DNA from: Bradyrhizobium sp. JYMT SZCCT0428
GTDB taxonomy: Bacteria > Pseudomonadota > Alphaproteobacteria > Rhizobiales > Xanthobacteraceae
Reading direction: 5' to 3'
Assembly: GCF_018131075.1 (NCBI RefSeq)
Contig: NZ_JAFCLS010000019.1
Location: 83,017 to 147,016 of the forward strand
Length of the DNA: 64,000 nucleotides
The notes under the pieces are model-generated. The model had not been told where the DNA came from. It searched no databases and saw only the letters and a program-made list of their open reading frames with translations. Position numbers and translations under genes: made by a program. The stretch's first letter is position 1; every line of letters starts with the position of its first letter. Shown here one piece after another: positions 8,581 through 15,793 of the stretch.

Positions 8581-8808
8581 CGCTGCTGGTGCTCGCGGCG
8601 TGGCGCCGGCGCCGCCGCCGTGAGAAAACGTAATCGTGCTCTGTTTGAGAATCCCAACTAGCGCAGCGTAATTGCGAACAATCGATTCAGCACAAGCGGT
8701 GCTTGCGCATGCATTCGGATTTCGTTTACGACTTGGCCGGGAAACGTGCTGGCGCGGTTTTCCGGCATTGGTGCCGGCTTTCGCCGCCATGCGCCAACGG
8801 AGAGCATC

Positions 8809-9102
8809 ATGAAGACGACTGTTTCGATCCTGTTTGCGGCGGCGCTCACGCTGTCATCCATTCCTGCGCATGCCGTCGTGCTCGATCTGTCGACCATGAC
8901 CTGCAAGCAGTTCGTCGATGGTGGTGATGACACCATCAAGATGGTGTTGACCTGGATGGACGGCTGGTACAAGGGCGATTCCGACGAGGCGATCATCGAC
9001 ACCGACGTGTTCGTCGAGAACGCCAAGAAGTTCGGCACCTATTGCGGAAAGAATCCGACGATGAGCATCGTCAACGCCGCTGAATCGGTCCTCGGCAAGT
9101 AA
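8809..9102 (+). CDS. HdeA/HdeB-family periplasmic protein
   Basis: A 97-residue protein with a signal peptide ending in PAHA, followed by a small helical domain with exactly two cysteines (MTCKQF and GTYCGKNP). The spacing matches the HdeA/HdeB acid-stress chaperones, where the pair forms a disulfide. KMVLTWMDGWYKG is the family core. The start is fixed by GGAGAG at 8799-8804. By family it would bind unfolding proteins in the periplasm at low pH; this is not shown here. Neighbouring genes also encode secreted proteins. Confidence 0.8.
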   Translation: MKTTVSILFAAALTLSSIPAHAVVLDLSTMTCKQFVDGGDDTIKMVLTWMDGWYKGDSDEAIIDTDVFVENAKKFGTYCGKNPTMSIVNAAESVLGK

Positions 9103-9113
9103 CGCCTGAATAA

Positions 9114-9575
9114 CTACAGCATCGCGAACGCGCTCGAGACCATCGCCACCGGCTTGTTGTCGGTGGCGATGGAGAGCGTGACGCGGCCGAAGCTCATGGT
9201 GCGTCCGAGACGAACCACGCGCGCATCGGCCAGCACGTCGGAGGCGGTGACCGCGCGCATGAAATGCGTGGTCTGATCGACCGTCGTCATCGGGCGATAG
9301 CCGCGATTGGCGGCGACGTTGGCAATTACCATCGCGGTGTCGGCAAACGCCATCAGCGCCTGGCCGGAGACAACGCCGCCATTGCGGCACAGCCGTTCCG
9401 AGAACGGCATGCGCAGGATCGCGCCAGGCTGCCAGTCGGCCGATCCATCCGGCGGCGGAGTGAAGTCGAAACCCTCGATCGACAGATTGAGGTCAAGCAC
9501 CCACGGTGCAAACACCTCGTCCAGCACCCGCTTTGCTTCCGTGATGCCGAATGCCGCGGTCTGTTGCTGTTGCAT
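9114..9575 (-). CDS. PaaI/hotdog-fold thioesterase family protein
   Basis: A 153-residue cytoplasmic hotdog protein: a short helical N-terminus, then RMPFSERLCRNGGVVSGQALMAFADTAM, where the Asn-Gly-Gly and Gln-Ala-Leu / Asp motif matches acyl-CoA thioesterases, and the C-terminal strands DQTTHFMRAV and GRTMSFGRVTLS. It would hydrolyse an acyl-CoA of unknown identity. The start is the ATG of MQQQQTAAF, preceded by GAGGAAC; longer in-frame versions have no family match. It converges with the HdeA-like gene, with stops 12 bases apart. Confidence 0.8.
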   Translation of the reverse strand: MQQQQTAAFGITEAKRVLDEVFAPWVLDLNLSIEGFDFTPPPDGSADWQPGAILRMPFSERLCRNGGVVSGQALMAFADTAMVIANVAANRGYRPMTTVDQTTHFMRAVTASDVLADARVVRLGRTMSFGRVTLSIATDNKPVAMVSSAFAML

Positions 9576-9740
9576 GAATGGTTGTTCCTCGGACGATATT
9601 TTATCCGCCCATTGTAAGGGGCATTCGGTCGCAATGACCATGGCAAGCCCGCTCGGCATTCCCAAACATCCGGCCTGCATTGGCTTGAAAATGCCAGACT
9701 TGAGAGGCATGATCGCCGCTTCGGGGAGTGGGGCGCCTTC

Positions 9741-9872
9741 ATGTTTCGCCGGGTGGTGTTGATTTCGGGCCTGCTTGCCGTGGGCCTTGCGCTTAGCGGC
9801 TGCACCAAATGCGGTCCGATCTGGGACGACTGGATGCAATCCCCCAAATCCTGCAAGTCGGACCGGCTTTGA
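9741..9872 (+). CDS. Tiny lipoprotein (43 aa)
   Basis: MFRRVVLISGLLAVGLALSG followed by CTKCGPIWDDWMQSPKSC and a basic end. This is a textbook lipoprotein signal with lipobox LSGC at Cys21 and two further cysteines in a very short mature part. GGGGAG precedes the start. It is a small entericidin-like or cell-envelope lipoprotein of unknown function. It adds to the run of exported small proteins in this block. Confidence 0.72.
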   Translation: MFRRVVLISGLLAVGLALSGCTKCGPIWDDWMQSPKSCKSDRL

Positions 9873-9961
9873 TCGACCGTGGGCGTGCTTGGCGGCGCGG
9901 CTGCGGCGGTGATATACCGCCCGAAAACGCCGGGGGAGAGTGTCCCAAAGGAGAGCCTGTT

Positions 9962-10240
9962 ATGAGAATTCTGAGCGCGGCCGTGATGATGGTGTTGCTG
10001 ACGGCGCCCGCTTACGCGCAGATGCCCAACCTGAACCTGATGCCGGAAGTCGTCACCAGGACTCCGGAAGAGAAGGAACAGGATGCGATCAAGGATAAGG
10101 CTTACAAGGAATCGCTGAAGAAGATTCCCGACTCCAAGGCGTCTTCCGATCCGTGGGGAACCGTGCGCAGCAACGACACGCCCAAGGCGGCTGCGCCAGC
10201 CAAGCCGAAGACCGGCAGCGCGGCCAATACCCCTCGCTAG
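9962..10240 (+). CDS. Small secreted 'DPWG' protein, copy 2
   Basis: A 92-residue protein. The signal peptide MRILSAAVMMVLLTAPAYA is followed by a charged mature region with KDKAYKESLKKIPDSKASSDPWG, paralogous to the protein at 6677-6910, and an Ala/Pro/Lys tail. AAAGGAG (9947-9953) fixes the ATG. Function is unknown, and the conserved core suggests a helical periplasmic protein. The two copies share the core but not the tails. Confidence 0.78.
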   Translation: MRILSAAVMMVLLTAPAYAQMPNLNLMPEVVTRTPEEKEQDAIKDKAYKESLKKIPDSKASSDPWGTVRSNDTPKAAAPAKPKTGSAANTPR

Positions 10241-10324
10241 CCGAAAGCCCCCATAACGCAGACTCGGAATTGTTCTCCGCCGGTCCTATATTGAACGTGT
10301 CGTCATGTGTTTCGGAGTTGCGAC

Positions 10325-10555
10325 ATGGTCATGCGTCCGCGCGATCTGGCCAGCCGGATGGCCGCCCGGCGCAAGCCGGATGACGGCTATCTGCGCGAGA
10401 CCTTCACACTGCCGCGCGAGGTAGCGCGGACGAAGGCGCGCGATTTCCTCAACCGATATCCCAAGGCGGCCTATTTGAGTGCGGTCGAAAGCTGGCGCGA
10501 ACTACCCGGCGGTGACATCGAATTCACGATGCGGCGGCTTCCCAGCGCGGACTAG
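10325..10555 (+). CDS. Small basic hypothetical protein
   Basis: A 76-residue soluble protein rich in Arg and Lys, with an amphipathic middle (LPREVARTKARDFLNRYPKAAYLSAVESW) and an ending EFTMRRLPSAD. GGAG sits 8 bases before the ATG. The type resembles short conserved Bradyrhizobium proteins, from memory. No motif is recognised. It converges with the small gene at 10565. Confidence 0.62.
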   Translation: MVMRPRDLASRMAARRKPDDGYLRETFTLPREVARTKARDFLNRYPKAAYLSAVESWRELPGGDIEFTMRRLPSAD

Positions 10556-10564
10556 AAGGGCGAA

Positions 10565-10744
10565 CTAGCCAGATGCGCTTTTTTTCCGTTCGCGGTTGAT
10601 CCGCAGCTGTACCCGTCTCACCGCGAGCAGATAGAGTTTGGCTTCGGTTTTGCCGGTGACGACCCTGTCGTCAATCCGGAATTGCCATTTCCAGATACCC
10701 GGAGCAACCGCAGTCACGGTGTATTCGACGCCCTTGTAGATCAT
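10565..10744 (-). CDS. Small hypothetical protein, tandem copy 1
   Basis: A 59-residue protein opening MIYKGVEYTVTAVAPG, then IWKWQFRIDDRV, a Lys/Arg helix and RRVQLRINRERKK. It is a tandem paralogue of the gene at 10807-11043 with the pattern KG(V/I)EYT-x(7,8)-PGIW-x-WQFRI-x(11)-(A/T)EA-x-L-x-LLA-x-RRVQL. It probably has two or three beta strands and a helix. Function is unknown. An in-frame ATG 33 bases upstream is the alternative start. Confidence 0.62.
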   Translation of the reverse strand: MIYKGVEYTVTAVAPGIWKWQFRIDDRVVTGKTEAKLYLLAVRRVQLRINRERKKSASG

Positions 10745-10806
10745 GAAGCAGCCCTGTCCGACCCAAGCCGCATTCAATCCGAGATTGTCACTTTAGATTG
10801 TAAATA

Positions 10807-11043
10807 TTATTTGATACCCGTTGAGGGAATGGGTGGGTGCGGGGCCCCGAACGGGGAGCTCGCTTCGCGCCCGGTGAGCCTCAGCTCGCGGTCAATCTTC
10901 AGCTGAACGCGGCGCATCGCGAGCAGCAGCAGTCTTGCTTCCGTTCTTCCCGACCTGACGAGGTCACCGATCCGGAATTGCCAGTTCCAGATCCCCGGGG
11001 TTTCCGATCGTGTCAGCGTATATTCTATACCTTTGTGATTCAT
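10807..11043 (-). CDS. Small hypothetical protein, tandem copy 2
   Basis: A 78-residue protein opening MNHKGIEYTLTRSETPGIW, with WQFRIGDLVRSGRTEARLLLLAMRRVQLKI and a disordered Pro-rich tail. It is paralogous to the next gene downstream (10565-10744), on the same strand, with 62 bp between them. GGGGAGATTCCCT precedes the ATG and decides this start over one five codons earlier. Function is unknown. The pair looks like a recent local duplication. Confidence 0.66.
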   Translation of the reverse strand: MNHKGIEYTLTRSETPGIWNWQFRIGDLVRSGRTEARLLLLAMRRVQLKIDRELRLTGREASSPFGAPHPPIPSTGIK

Positions 11044-11583
11044 AGGGAATCTCCCCATGCGTCAACTGGATCAACTGGGTTGGGCGGGTAAAGTTTCCGT
11101 TCGTCCGATAGGCGTACTGTACGGTCGTCTAACGATAAGCGCGCCTGTGACACGCCGTGATCGCTACGTAAGAGGCAATCCCGCGTTCGGCAGTTGGGCG
11201 GCATACGGCCTTGCCGGCGCTCCCACGAGCCGCGGCTTGCTGCCTTGCCGGCGGCGACCTGGAATGCCCGCAGAGGCAGTCTCTGGCCTTCCTGACCTGT
11301 CCAAAACGCACCGCGCCGCGCAAGCGGAATATGGTCGCTTGGCGGCGCAGGCTTATACCCCGAGTGATGCAATGTCCCAGGCAGCTATATGTCTTGGCGG
11401 CCCTGCAAAAGGTTCAACGTCTGCTGTTAAAAAAATCCGATGCTGAAACGAAGCGATCGCTGGCGCCGTATCTGTCTGACGGTGGGGTGGTCCTCCAGAT
11501 TATTCCCCGCTGTCGGCGACCCCGTCTGTATGGCCCCATGCGGCGGGGTCGTTTTGCTCTGGCGACGAGACCGGCGCGGCGGC
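11044..11583. other. Intergenic, no supported gene
   Basis: Several overlapping frames of 60-130 codons exist on both strands, but none has a ribosome binding site with family-like sequence. The stretch ends in a strong hairpin (separate entry) that would stop a plus-strand transcript with no obvious gene before it. Confidence 0.45.
11517..11555 (+). terminator. Orphan plus-strand terminator
   Basis: CGACCCCG (11517-11524) pairs with CGGGGTCG (11544-11551) and is followed by TTTT. The nearest plus-strand gene ends 962 bases upstream, so it may end an unrecognised transcript. Confidence 0.45.
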
Positions 11584-11823
11584 TCAATCGAACGTGACGC
11601 CGATACGCTTATCCTTGCGCCAGACGATATGGCACGGCCGCTTCAATTGTTCTGATGGCACGAACAATGTGAAGCGGTCCGGGATGAACAGCGGGGTCAC
11701 GACCTCGAGCGCTGCGCCGGAGGTCGAGAGATTCCGAACGGTGCAATCGATCGCGCCGCCGCCGAACTCGATGGTTCCGGCCTTCAACGTGCGACGCCGC
11801 AGTGCGATCCGGGTCTCGTCCAT
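11584..11823 (-). CDS. PilZ-domain protein
   Basis: A single-domain 79-residue PilZ protein. The cyclic-di-GMP contact motifs are recognisable: an Arg-rich N-terminal segment (ALRRRTLKAG) and, about 20 residues later, CTVRNLSTSGA, matching (D/N)xSxxG. The C-terminal barrel strand is KRPCHIVWRKDKRIGVTF. By family it binds c-di-GMP or acts as an adaptor in motility or polysaccharide control; no partner is adjacent. It starts at the ATG of MDETRIALRRR. The gene lies downstream, on the same strand, of the double-glycine peptide genes. Confidence 0.85.
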   Translation of the reverse strand: MDETRIALRRRTLKAGTIEFGGGAIDCTVRNLSTSGAALEVVTPLFIPDRFTLFVPSEQLKRPCHIVWRKDKRIGVTFD

Positions 11824-12183
11824 AGCCCCAATATAGCTGATTCACACGCAAATGGATGGTGGGCTGGGGTTCGCGCGGGGGTAAGGCGCGAACACAAGGC
11901 GAAAAACTGGCGACCATCCGGCTGGGAACTTTGTTCTTGTCCGGAGAACTACGGGGGAAGGCCGCCTTGCAACGACGGCCTGGCGCCGCATTATTGTTCG
12001 CTCGCCGGAGCCTTTGCGGATCCCGTCCTTGAACGCATTTTTAAGGTCGAAGCGGACAAGCAGCCTGCCTCCGACATCGGACAACGATGCCCGAGCTTCT
12101 GAACGGAGAACCACGGGCAACCTTCAAGGCGCGGACAGGGCGCGTTCTGCTGCAAGCCCGGACGGCTGATCTTCGGATAAAGT
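11824..12183. other. Intergenic with two copies of a 13-base motif
   Basis: No gene is supported. GGAGAACTACGGG at 11943-11955 and GGAGAACCACGGG at 12105-12117 belong to a motif also found at 13641-13653 and 61182-61194. The copies at 11920 and 13618 share 29 of 36 positions with identical spacing. The copy at 11943 is followed by an inverted repeat (GGCCGCC..GACGGCC). Confidence 0.5.
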
Positions 12184-12219
12184 CTCAAATGAAAGAGGCC
12201 GCCAATGAAAGGCGGCCTC
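12184..12219 (-). terminator. Terminator after double-glycine peptide gene 1
   Basis: GAGGCCGCC (12195-12203) pairs with GGCGGCCTC (12211-12219), giving a perfect 9-bp stem, followed on the minus strand by TTTCATTTG. It lies 12 bases past the stop codon of the peptide gene. Confidence 0.7.
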
Positions 12220-12231
12220 TTCAACCGTCGG

Positions 12232-12405
12232 TTACGGCAGGGTTGTCGCGATGTTCCTGATGGTGCCGGTATGGAAGCGAATGACGGCCACGATATGGTG
12301 GTAAAGATCGCTCAAACGGCCGCCCCCGTTGACGGCGTCCAGTTCGTCGATGGTCAGTTCGCAAGCGTTCAGGTCGTCGATGGACTTTTGGCCAAGCTCA
12401 ATCAT
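12232..12405 (-). CDS. Double-glycine-leader peptide 1 (bacteriocin-type precursor)
   Basis: A 57-residue precursor. Residues 1-28 form a leader ending ELTIDELDAVNGG with the classical spacing: hydrophobic residues at -12, -7 and -4, and Gly-Gly at -2/-1 of the expected cut. The remaining 29 residues (GRLSDLYHHIVAVIRFHTG...) are the putative product, amphipathic and His-rich at first. GGAGAG precedes the ATG, a terminator follows, and a CRP/FNR-like palindrome is centred 76 bp before the start. By family the leader is cut by a peptidase-containing ABC exporter (C39); none is in the window. It could be an antimicrobial, a signal or a RiPP precursor. Confidence 0.72.
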   Translation of the reverse strand: MIELGQKSIDDLNACELTIDELDAVNGGGRLSDLYHHIVAVIRFHTGTIRNIATTLP

Positions 12406-12472
12406 GCGTCTCTCCGTTATTGGGGATTACGACAAGCACGTTGCAAGGGTGCGCTCGGATGTTCCCGTTGGC

Positions 12473-12488
12473 TGTGATGGCTGGCACA
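12473..12488 (-). promoter_or_regulatory. CRP/FNR-like palindrome for peptide gene 1
   Basis: TGTGA-TGGCTG-GCACA matches TGTGA-N6-TCACA except for one base. Its centre is 76 bp upstream of the start codon of the gene at 12232-12405. Near-identical sites lie at 82 and 87 bp before the two other double-glycine genes, which is the main support. Confidence 0.55.
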
Positions 12489-12669
12489 CTCCAAACTGAG
12501 CCGCTGCACGTTTCAAATCTGGCCGGTGCCGTACTGAAATCGCGTCGAGCGAAGGCACCGATCAATTCGCCGATCGTCGCCGCACAATTTGCGTTGAGCG
12601 GATACGCGGTCAGCACAGCTTCTCGCAACTTGCCGAATGAGGACGTCAGGCATGACGCTGGCGGCGTCC

Positions 12670-12700
12670 TCAAACAAAAGAGGCCGCCAAGGCGGCCTCT
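12670..12700 (-). terminator. Terminator after double-glycine peptide gene 2
   Basis: AGAGGCCGCC (12679-12688), loop AA, GGCGGCCTCT (12691-12700), then TTTGTTTG on the minus strand. The stem is a perfect 10 bp and lies 24 bases past the stop codon. Confidence 0.75.
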
Positions 12701-12724
12701 CAAATCCGGTTTGCCGGACCGGCC

Positions 12725-12904
12725 TTATCGCATGTGCAGGGTCATCTTCTGCGGCGGTACCAGCGGCTGGTGCACGGCGTCCAGCAAGCGGGCGCCCAAC
12801 GCCTTGAGGTACGCGTCGACGATCCGGTCGAGGATGGCGCCGCCGCTGACCTGTTCGAGTTGTTCAAACGACATTTCGCAGATTTCGTTGTTGAGTTCGG
12901 TCAT
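12725..12904 (-). CDS. Double-glycine-leader peptide 2 (bacteriocin-type precursor)
   Basis: A 59-residue precursor. The leader, residues 1-22, ends MSFEQLEQVSGG with Met -12, Leu -7, Val -4 and Gly-Gly. The 37-residue remainder opens AILDRIVDAYLKALGARLLDAV, a likely amphipathic helix, then PLVPPQK and a basic end. AGGAGAC precedes the ATG. A perfect TGTGA-N6-TCACA palindrome is centred 87 bp before the start and a strong terminator follows, so this is a complete stand-alone transcription unit. By family it would be processed and exported by a C39-type ABC transporter encoded elsewhere. The role is unknown. Confidence 0.74.
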   Translation of the reverse strand: MTELNNEICEMSFEQLEQVSGGAILDRIVDAYLKALGARLLDAVHQPLVPPQKMTLHMR

Positions 12905-13245
12905 GTCCGTCTCCTGTTTGCGTGGGCAGGACCATTCCCGCCACCCTGGATGTCAGGGATAGGCTGCCCCTCGACGCACCGCTGTGATGACCGTCACACG
13001 ACGGCTCAGACGCAAAATCGCGAAAACAACCCCATGCAAAGTAGAATGGGGTCCCGCCGACGTCGCAGAGCCGGAACTGGCCGAATGGAACACCCGAGAA
13101 GGCAAAGTCGGCCGTTAAAAAGCACAGCGCTGCCAAGCTGAATAATGCTTAGCGGCGCTGCACCAGAGCTGGAAATTGCAATGCCCCAGCCTGGAGTATA
13201 CGTCCGGGACAGGACAAGGTTGCTAAAGAGTGCCGCAGAATTTCG
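12905..13245. other. Intergenic upstream of peptide gene 2
   Basis: It contains the promoter palindrome of the peptide gene. Frames on the plus strand (Arg-rich) have no ribosome binding site or family character, and no gene is supported. It leads into the candidate small RNA. Confidence 0.45.
12983..12998 (-). promoter_or_regulatory. CRP/FNR-like palindrome for peptide gene 2
   Basis: TGTGA-TGACCG-TCACA is a perfect match to the classical CRP half-sites. It is centred 87 bp upstream of the start codon of the gene at 12725-12904. With a 5' leader of 30-45 bases this would place it near -41.5 to -55. Which of the organism's many CRP/FNR-type regulators binds cannot be told from the sequence. 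Confidence 0.6.
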
Positions 13246-13352
13246 GGAACAAGTGGCAATGGGCGGAGTTGTGAAGGTGCTGCCAGTTCCCAGTTGCCCC
13301 GGCAGCACAAGCGGCCCCAGTGCCTCTTCCCCGAGGCTGGGGCCGTTTCTTT
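13246..13352 (+). ncRNA. Candidate small RNA with EcfG-like promoter and terminator
   Basis: GGAAC (13246-13250) and GTT (13268-13270), 17 bases apart, match the general-stress (EcfG) promoter pattern of Rhizobiales. A strong terminator follows at 13312-13352: CGGCCCCA and GCCTC pair with GAGGC and TGGGGCCG, then TTTCTTT. Transcription from such a promoter would give an RNA of about 75 bases with no credible reading frame. The elements are seen; the RNA is inferred. Confidence 0.35.
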
Positions 13353-13677
13353 GGGCGCGAGACAGTTTCGACGGCAGGGCAGGCGCCAGTGCTTCGACAA
13401 CCACAGCGCGCCCTTTGCTGAGAGACAACGATCAGGATAGCAATACGCTGGCTGCGGGTTCGATGCGCAACAAAGTCGGTCGCGAGATCAATGTGCGGTT
13501 GTTGGTCGAGGAGAGGATGGACCGATAGAGATCGGCAAACCGATCAAAGTTGCTCGCGGCCAAAAGCAAAAGGAAGTCTTAGGACGATGACGAAGAAAGG
13601 GGCCGCCAACTGAGGCAGGCTCGGAACCCTGTTCACGGTCGGAGAACTACGGGCAGTGCCGACTCGAGCGGCCTCGA
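13353..13677. other. Intergenic
   Basis: No gene is supported. The block 13618-13653 matches 11920-11955 at 29 of 36 positions and ends in GGAGAACTACGGG. The rest shows nothing I can name. Confidence 0.4.
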
Positions 13678-13833
13678 TTACGCGACGGGCGGGTAGCTGG
13701 GCTTTGGAAGGCTGATTGCACTCGAATTGATGACGCCCTTCGAAATGACTTTACCCCCTGAGACCGATTCAAGCGCATCGTCGGTCAGTTGCTCCGCATC
13801 GGTCCGTTCGCGAATTTCATTCTGGTTGTTCAT
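13678..13833 (-). CDS. Double-glycine-leader peptide 3 (bacteriocin-type precursor)
   Basis: A 51-residue precursor. The charged leader, residues 1-27, ends LTDDALESVSGG with Leu -12, Leu -7, Val -4 and Gly-Gly. The 24-residue remainder (KVISKGVINSSAISLPKPSY and a short end) is Ser/Ile-rich with two prolines, unlike peptides 1 and 2. GGAGCGGGAAC precedes the ATG. A TGTGA-N6-TCACG palindrome is centred 82 bp before the start. No clear terminator follows. A longer in-frame version beginning at 13956 would add 41 codons that bury the leader pattern, so it was not chosen. Confidence 0.72.
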   Translation of the reverse strand: MNNQNEIRERTDAEQLTDDALESVSGGKVISKGVINSSAISLPKPSYPPVA

Positions 13834-13907
13834 GTTCCCGCTCCGCGCTGTGGCGCCTTGTGCGCCGTTGATCTGGGGCGAGCATGCCGGGCGGCTGTCG
13901 GGGCGAC

Positions 13908-13923
13908 TGTGACAGTCGTCACG
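13908..13923 (-). promoter_or_regulatory. CRP/FNR-like palindrome for peptide gene 3
   Basis: TGTGA-CAGTCG-TCACG, one base off the perfect palindrome, is centred 82 bp upstream of the start codon of the gene at 13678-13833. It is the third member of the set at 12473 and 12983. Confidence 0.55.
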
Positions 13924-13933
13924 AAAGCGTTCC

Positions 13934-13973
13934 TGCAAAAGAGAGAGGGCCGCCAACGCCAGCGAGGCGCCCT
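13934..13973 (-). terminator. Terminator after the 66-aa hypothetical gene
   Basis: AGGGCCGCC (13946-13954) pairs, with one bulge, with GGCGCCCT (13966-13973). On the minus strand it is followed by CTCTCTTTTG. It lies 9 bases past the stop codon of the gene at 13982-14182 and just before the palindrome of peptide gene 3. Confidence 0.55.
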
Positions 13974-13981
13974 TGCTTTCT

Positions 13982-14182
13982 CTAGGCTGGTTCTGGTGGT
14001 TGAAGTCCGGGAGAGGAAAGCCACTCGTTTATGTGAGAGGCCGTCTCTAGCTGCCTGATCTTCCTGAGCAGCACTTCCTTCTGAGGACCGGGTTTGAGTT
14101 TGGTTACCTGTGCTTCCAAGCGGGCCTTCTCAGCTGCAATTCGATCTTCAAATGTGTGGGGCATGGATCGGCGACGCTGCAT
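13982..14182 (-). CDS. Small charged helical hypothetical protein
   Basis: A 66-residue protein: a basic start (MQRRRSMPHTFEDRI), then an Ala/Glu/Lys/Arg helical core (AAEKARLEAQVTKLKPGPQK), LLRKIRQLETASHINEWL and a short Pro-rich tail ending SSPGLQPPEPA. The pattern xRKxRQLETASHINEWLxSPGL is one I associate with short conserved Bradyrhizobium proteins. GAGG before the ATG decides this start; an ATG six codons later is possible. It is cytoplasmic, with no known function. Confidence 0.68.
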   Translation of the reverse strand: MQRRRSMPHTFEDRIAAEKARLEAQVTKLKPGPQKEVLLRKIRQLETASHINEWLSSPGLQPPEPA

Positions 14183-14475
14183 GATACAACCTCGTTGCTT
14201 ACGGGTCCTAACCGTTGGGTTTGCATGTCCGATCCTATAAAATTCCGATTCCGGGCGTCGGTTCCAAAGTGAACATTCCAAAAAGTGCGCATCTCATCCC
14301 AGGTATTGGGACCAAACAGGCCAACACCGGCCGGTTCGGACTACCCACTTTGGGGGATGAACAGAGCACGGCAACATCGCGGCGCTGGTGAGGGCCAAAA
14401 AGGGCCACCTCAAAATCAAAAGGGATCATTAACTTAGCACGGGATGGAAGGGGGCCAGTACCTCGATCTTTGAAA
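14183..14475. other. Intergenic upstream of recA
   Basis: No gene is supported. The sequence is slightly AT-richer than the core genes. The SOS box follows directly. Confidence 0.45.
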
Positions 14476-14490
14476 GAACATATTGCGAAC
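14476..14490. promoter_or_regulatory. SOS (LexA) box of recA
   Basis: GAAC-ATATTGC-GAAC matches the alphaproteobacterial LexA operator GAAC-N7-GAAC (GTTC-N7-GTTC on the other strand). It lies 101 bp before the recA start codon; a further GAAC follows at 14493. It indicates DNA-damage induction of recA. Confidence 0.8.
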
Positions 14491-14590
14491 AGAGAACAAA
14501 GGTGGTACAAGTTTTCACCGTCAGTCGAATCCCTGAGATCCCTCGTCGTCCGTTTGTCCCGCTAGCGAATCCCCGCCATAAGGAGCACCC

Positions 14591-15679
<1,089 letters not shown>

Positions 15680-15793
15680 GACTTTCCGAAATCTCGGATC
15701 GCACGATTCGGGTTTCGACATAGCGGGTGCTGAGGACGTTGAGTTGCCGACGTTTTCAGTGCCCGTTTTGTTTTGCGTATGTGGGTGACTGAC

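Noticed and set aside
8538..8633. A 31-codon frame with one hydrophobic stretch and six arginines after the caspase gene
   Set aside because: It overlaps the terminator hairpin at 8550-8569 and has no ribosome binding site.
11057..11597. Overlapping plus-strand frames of 129 and 128 codons
   Set aside because: No ribosome binding site or family-like sequence; one frame runs through the terminator hairpin at 11517-11555.
12398..12703. A 101-codon minus-strand frame between peptide genes 1 and 2
   Set aside because: It covers the promoter palindrome of peptide gene 1 and the terminator of peptide gene 2, has no ribosome binding site and no double-glycine leader.
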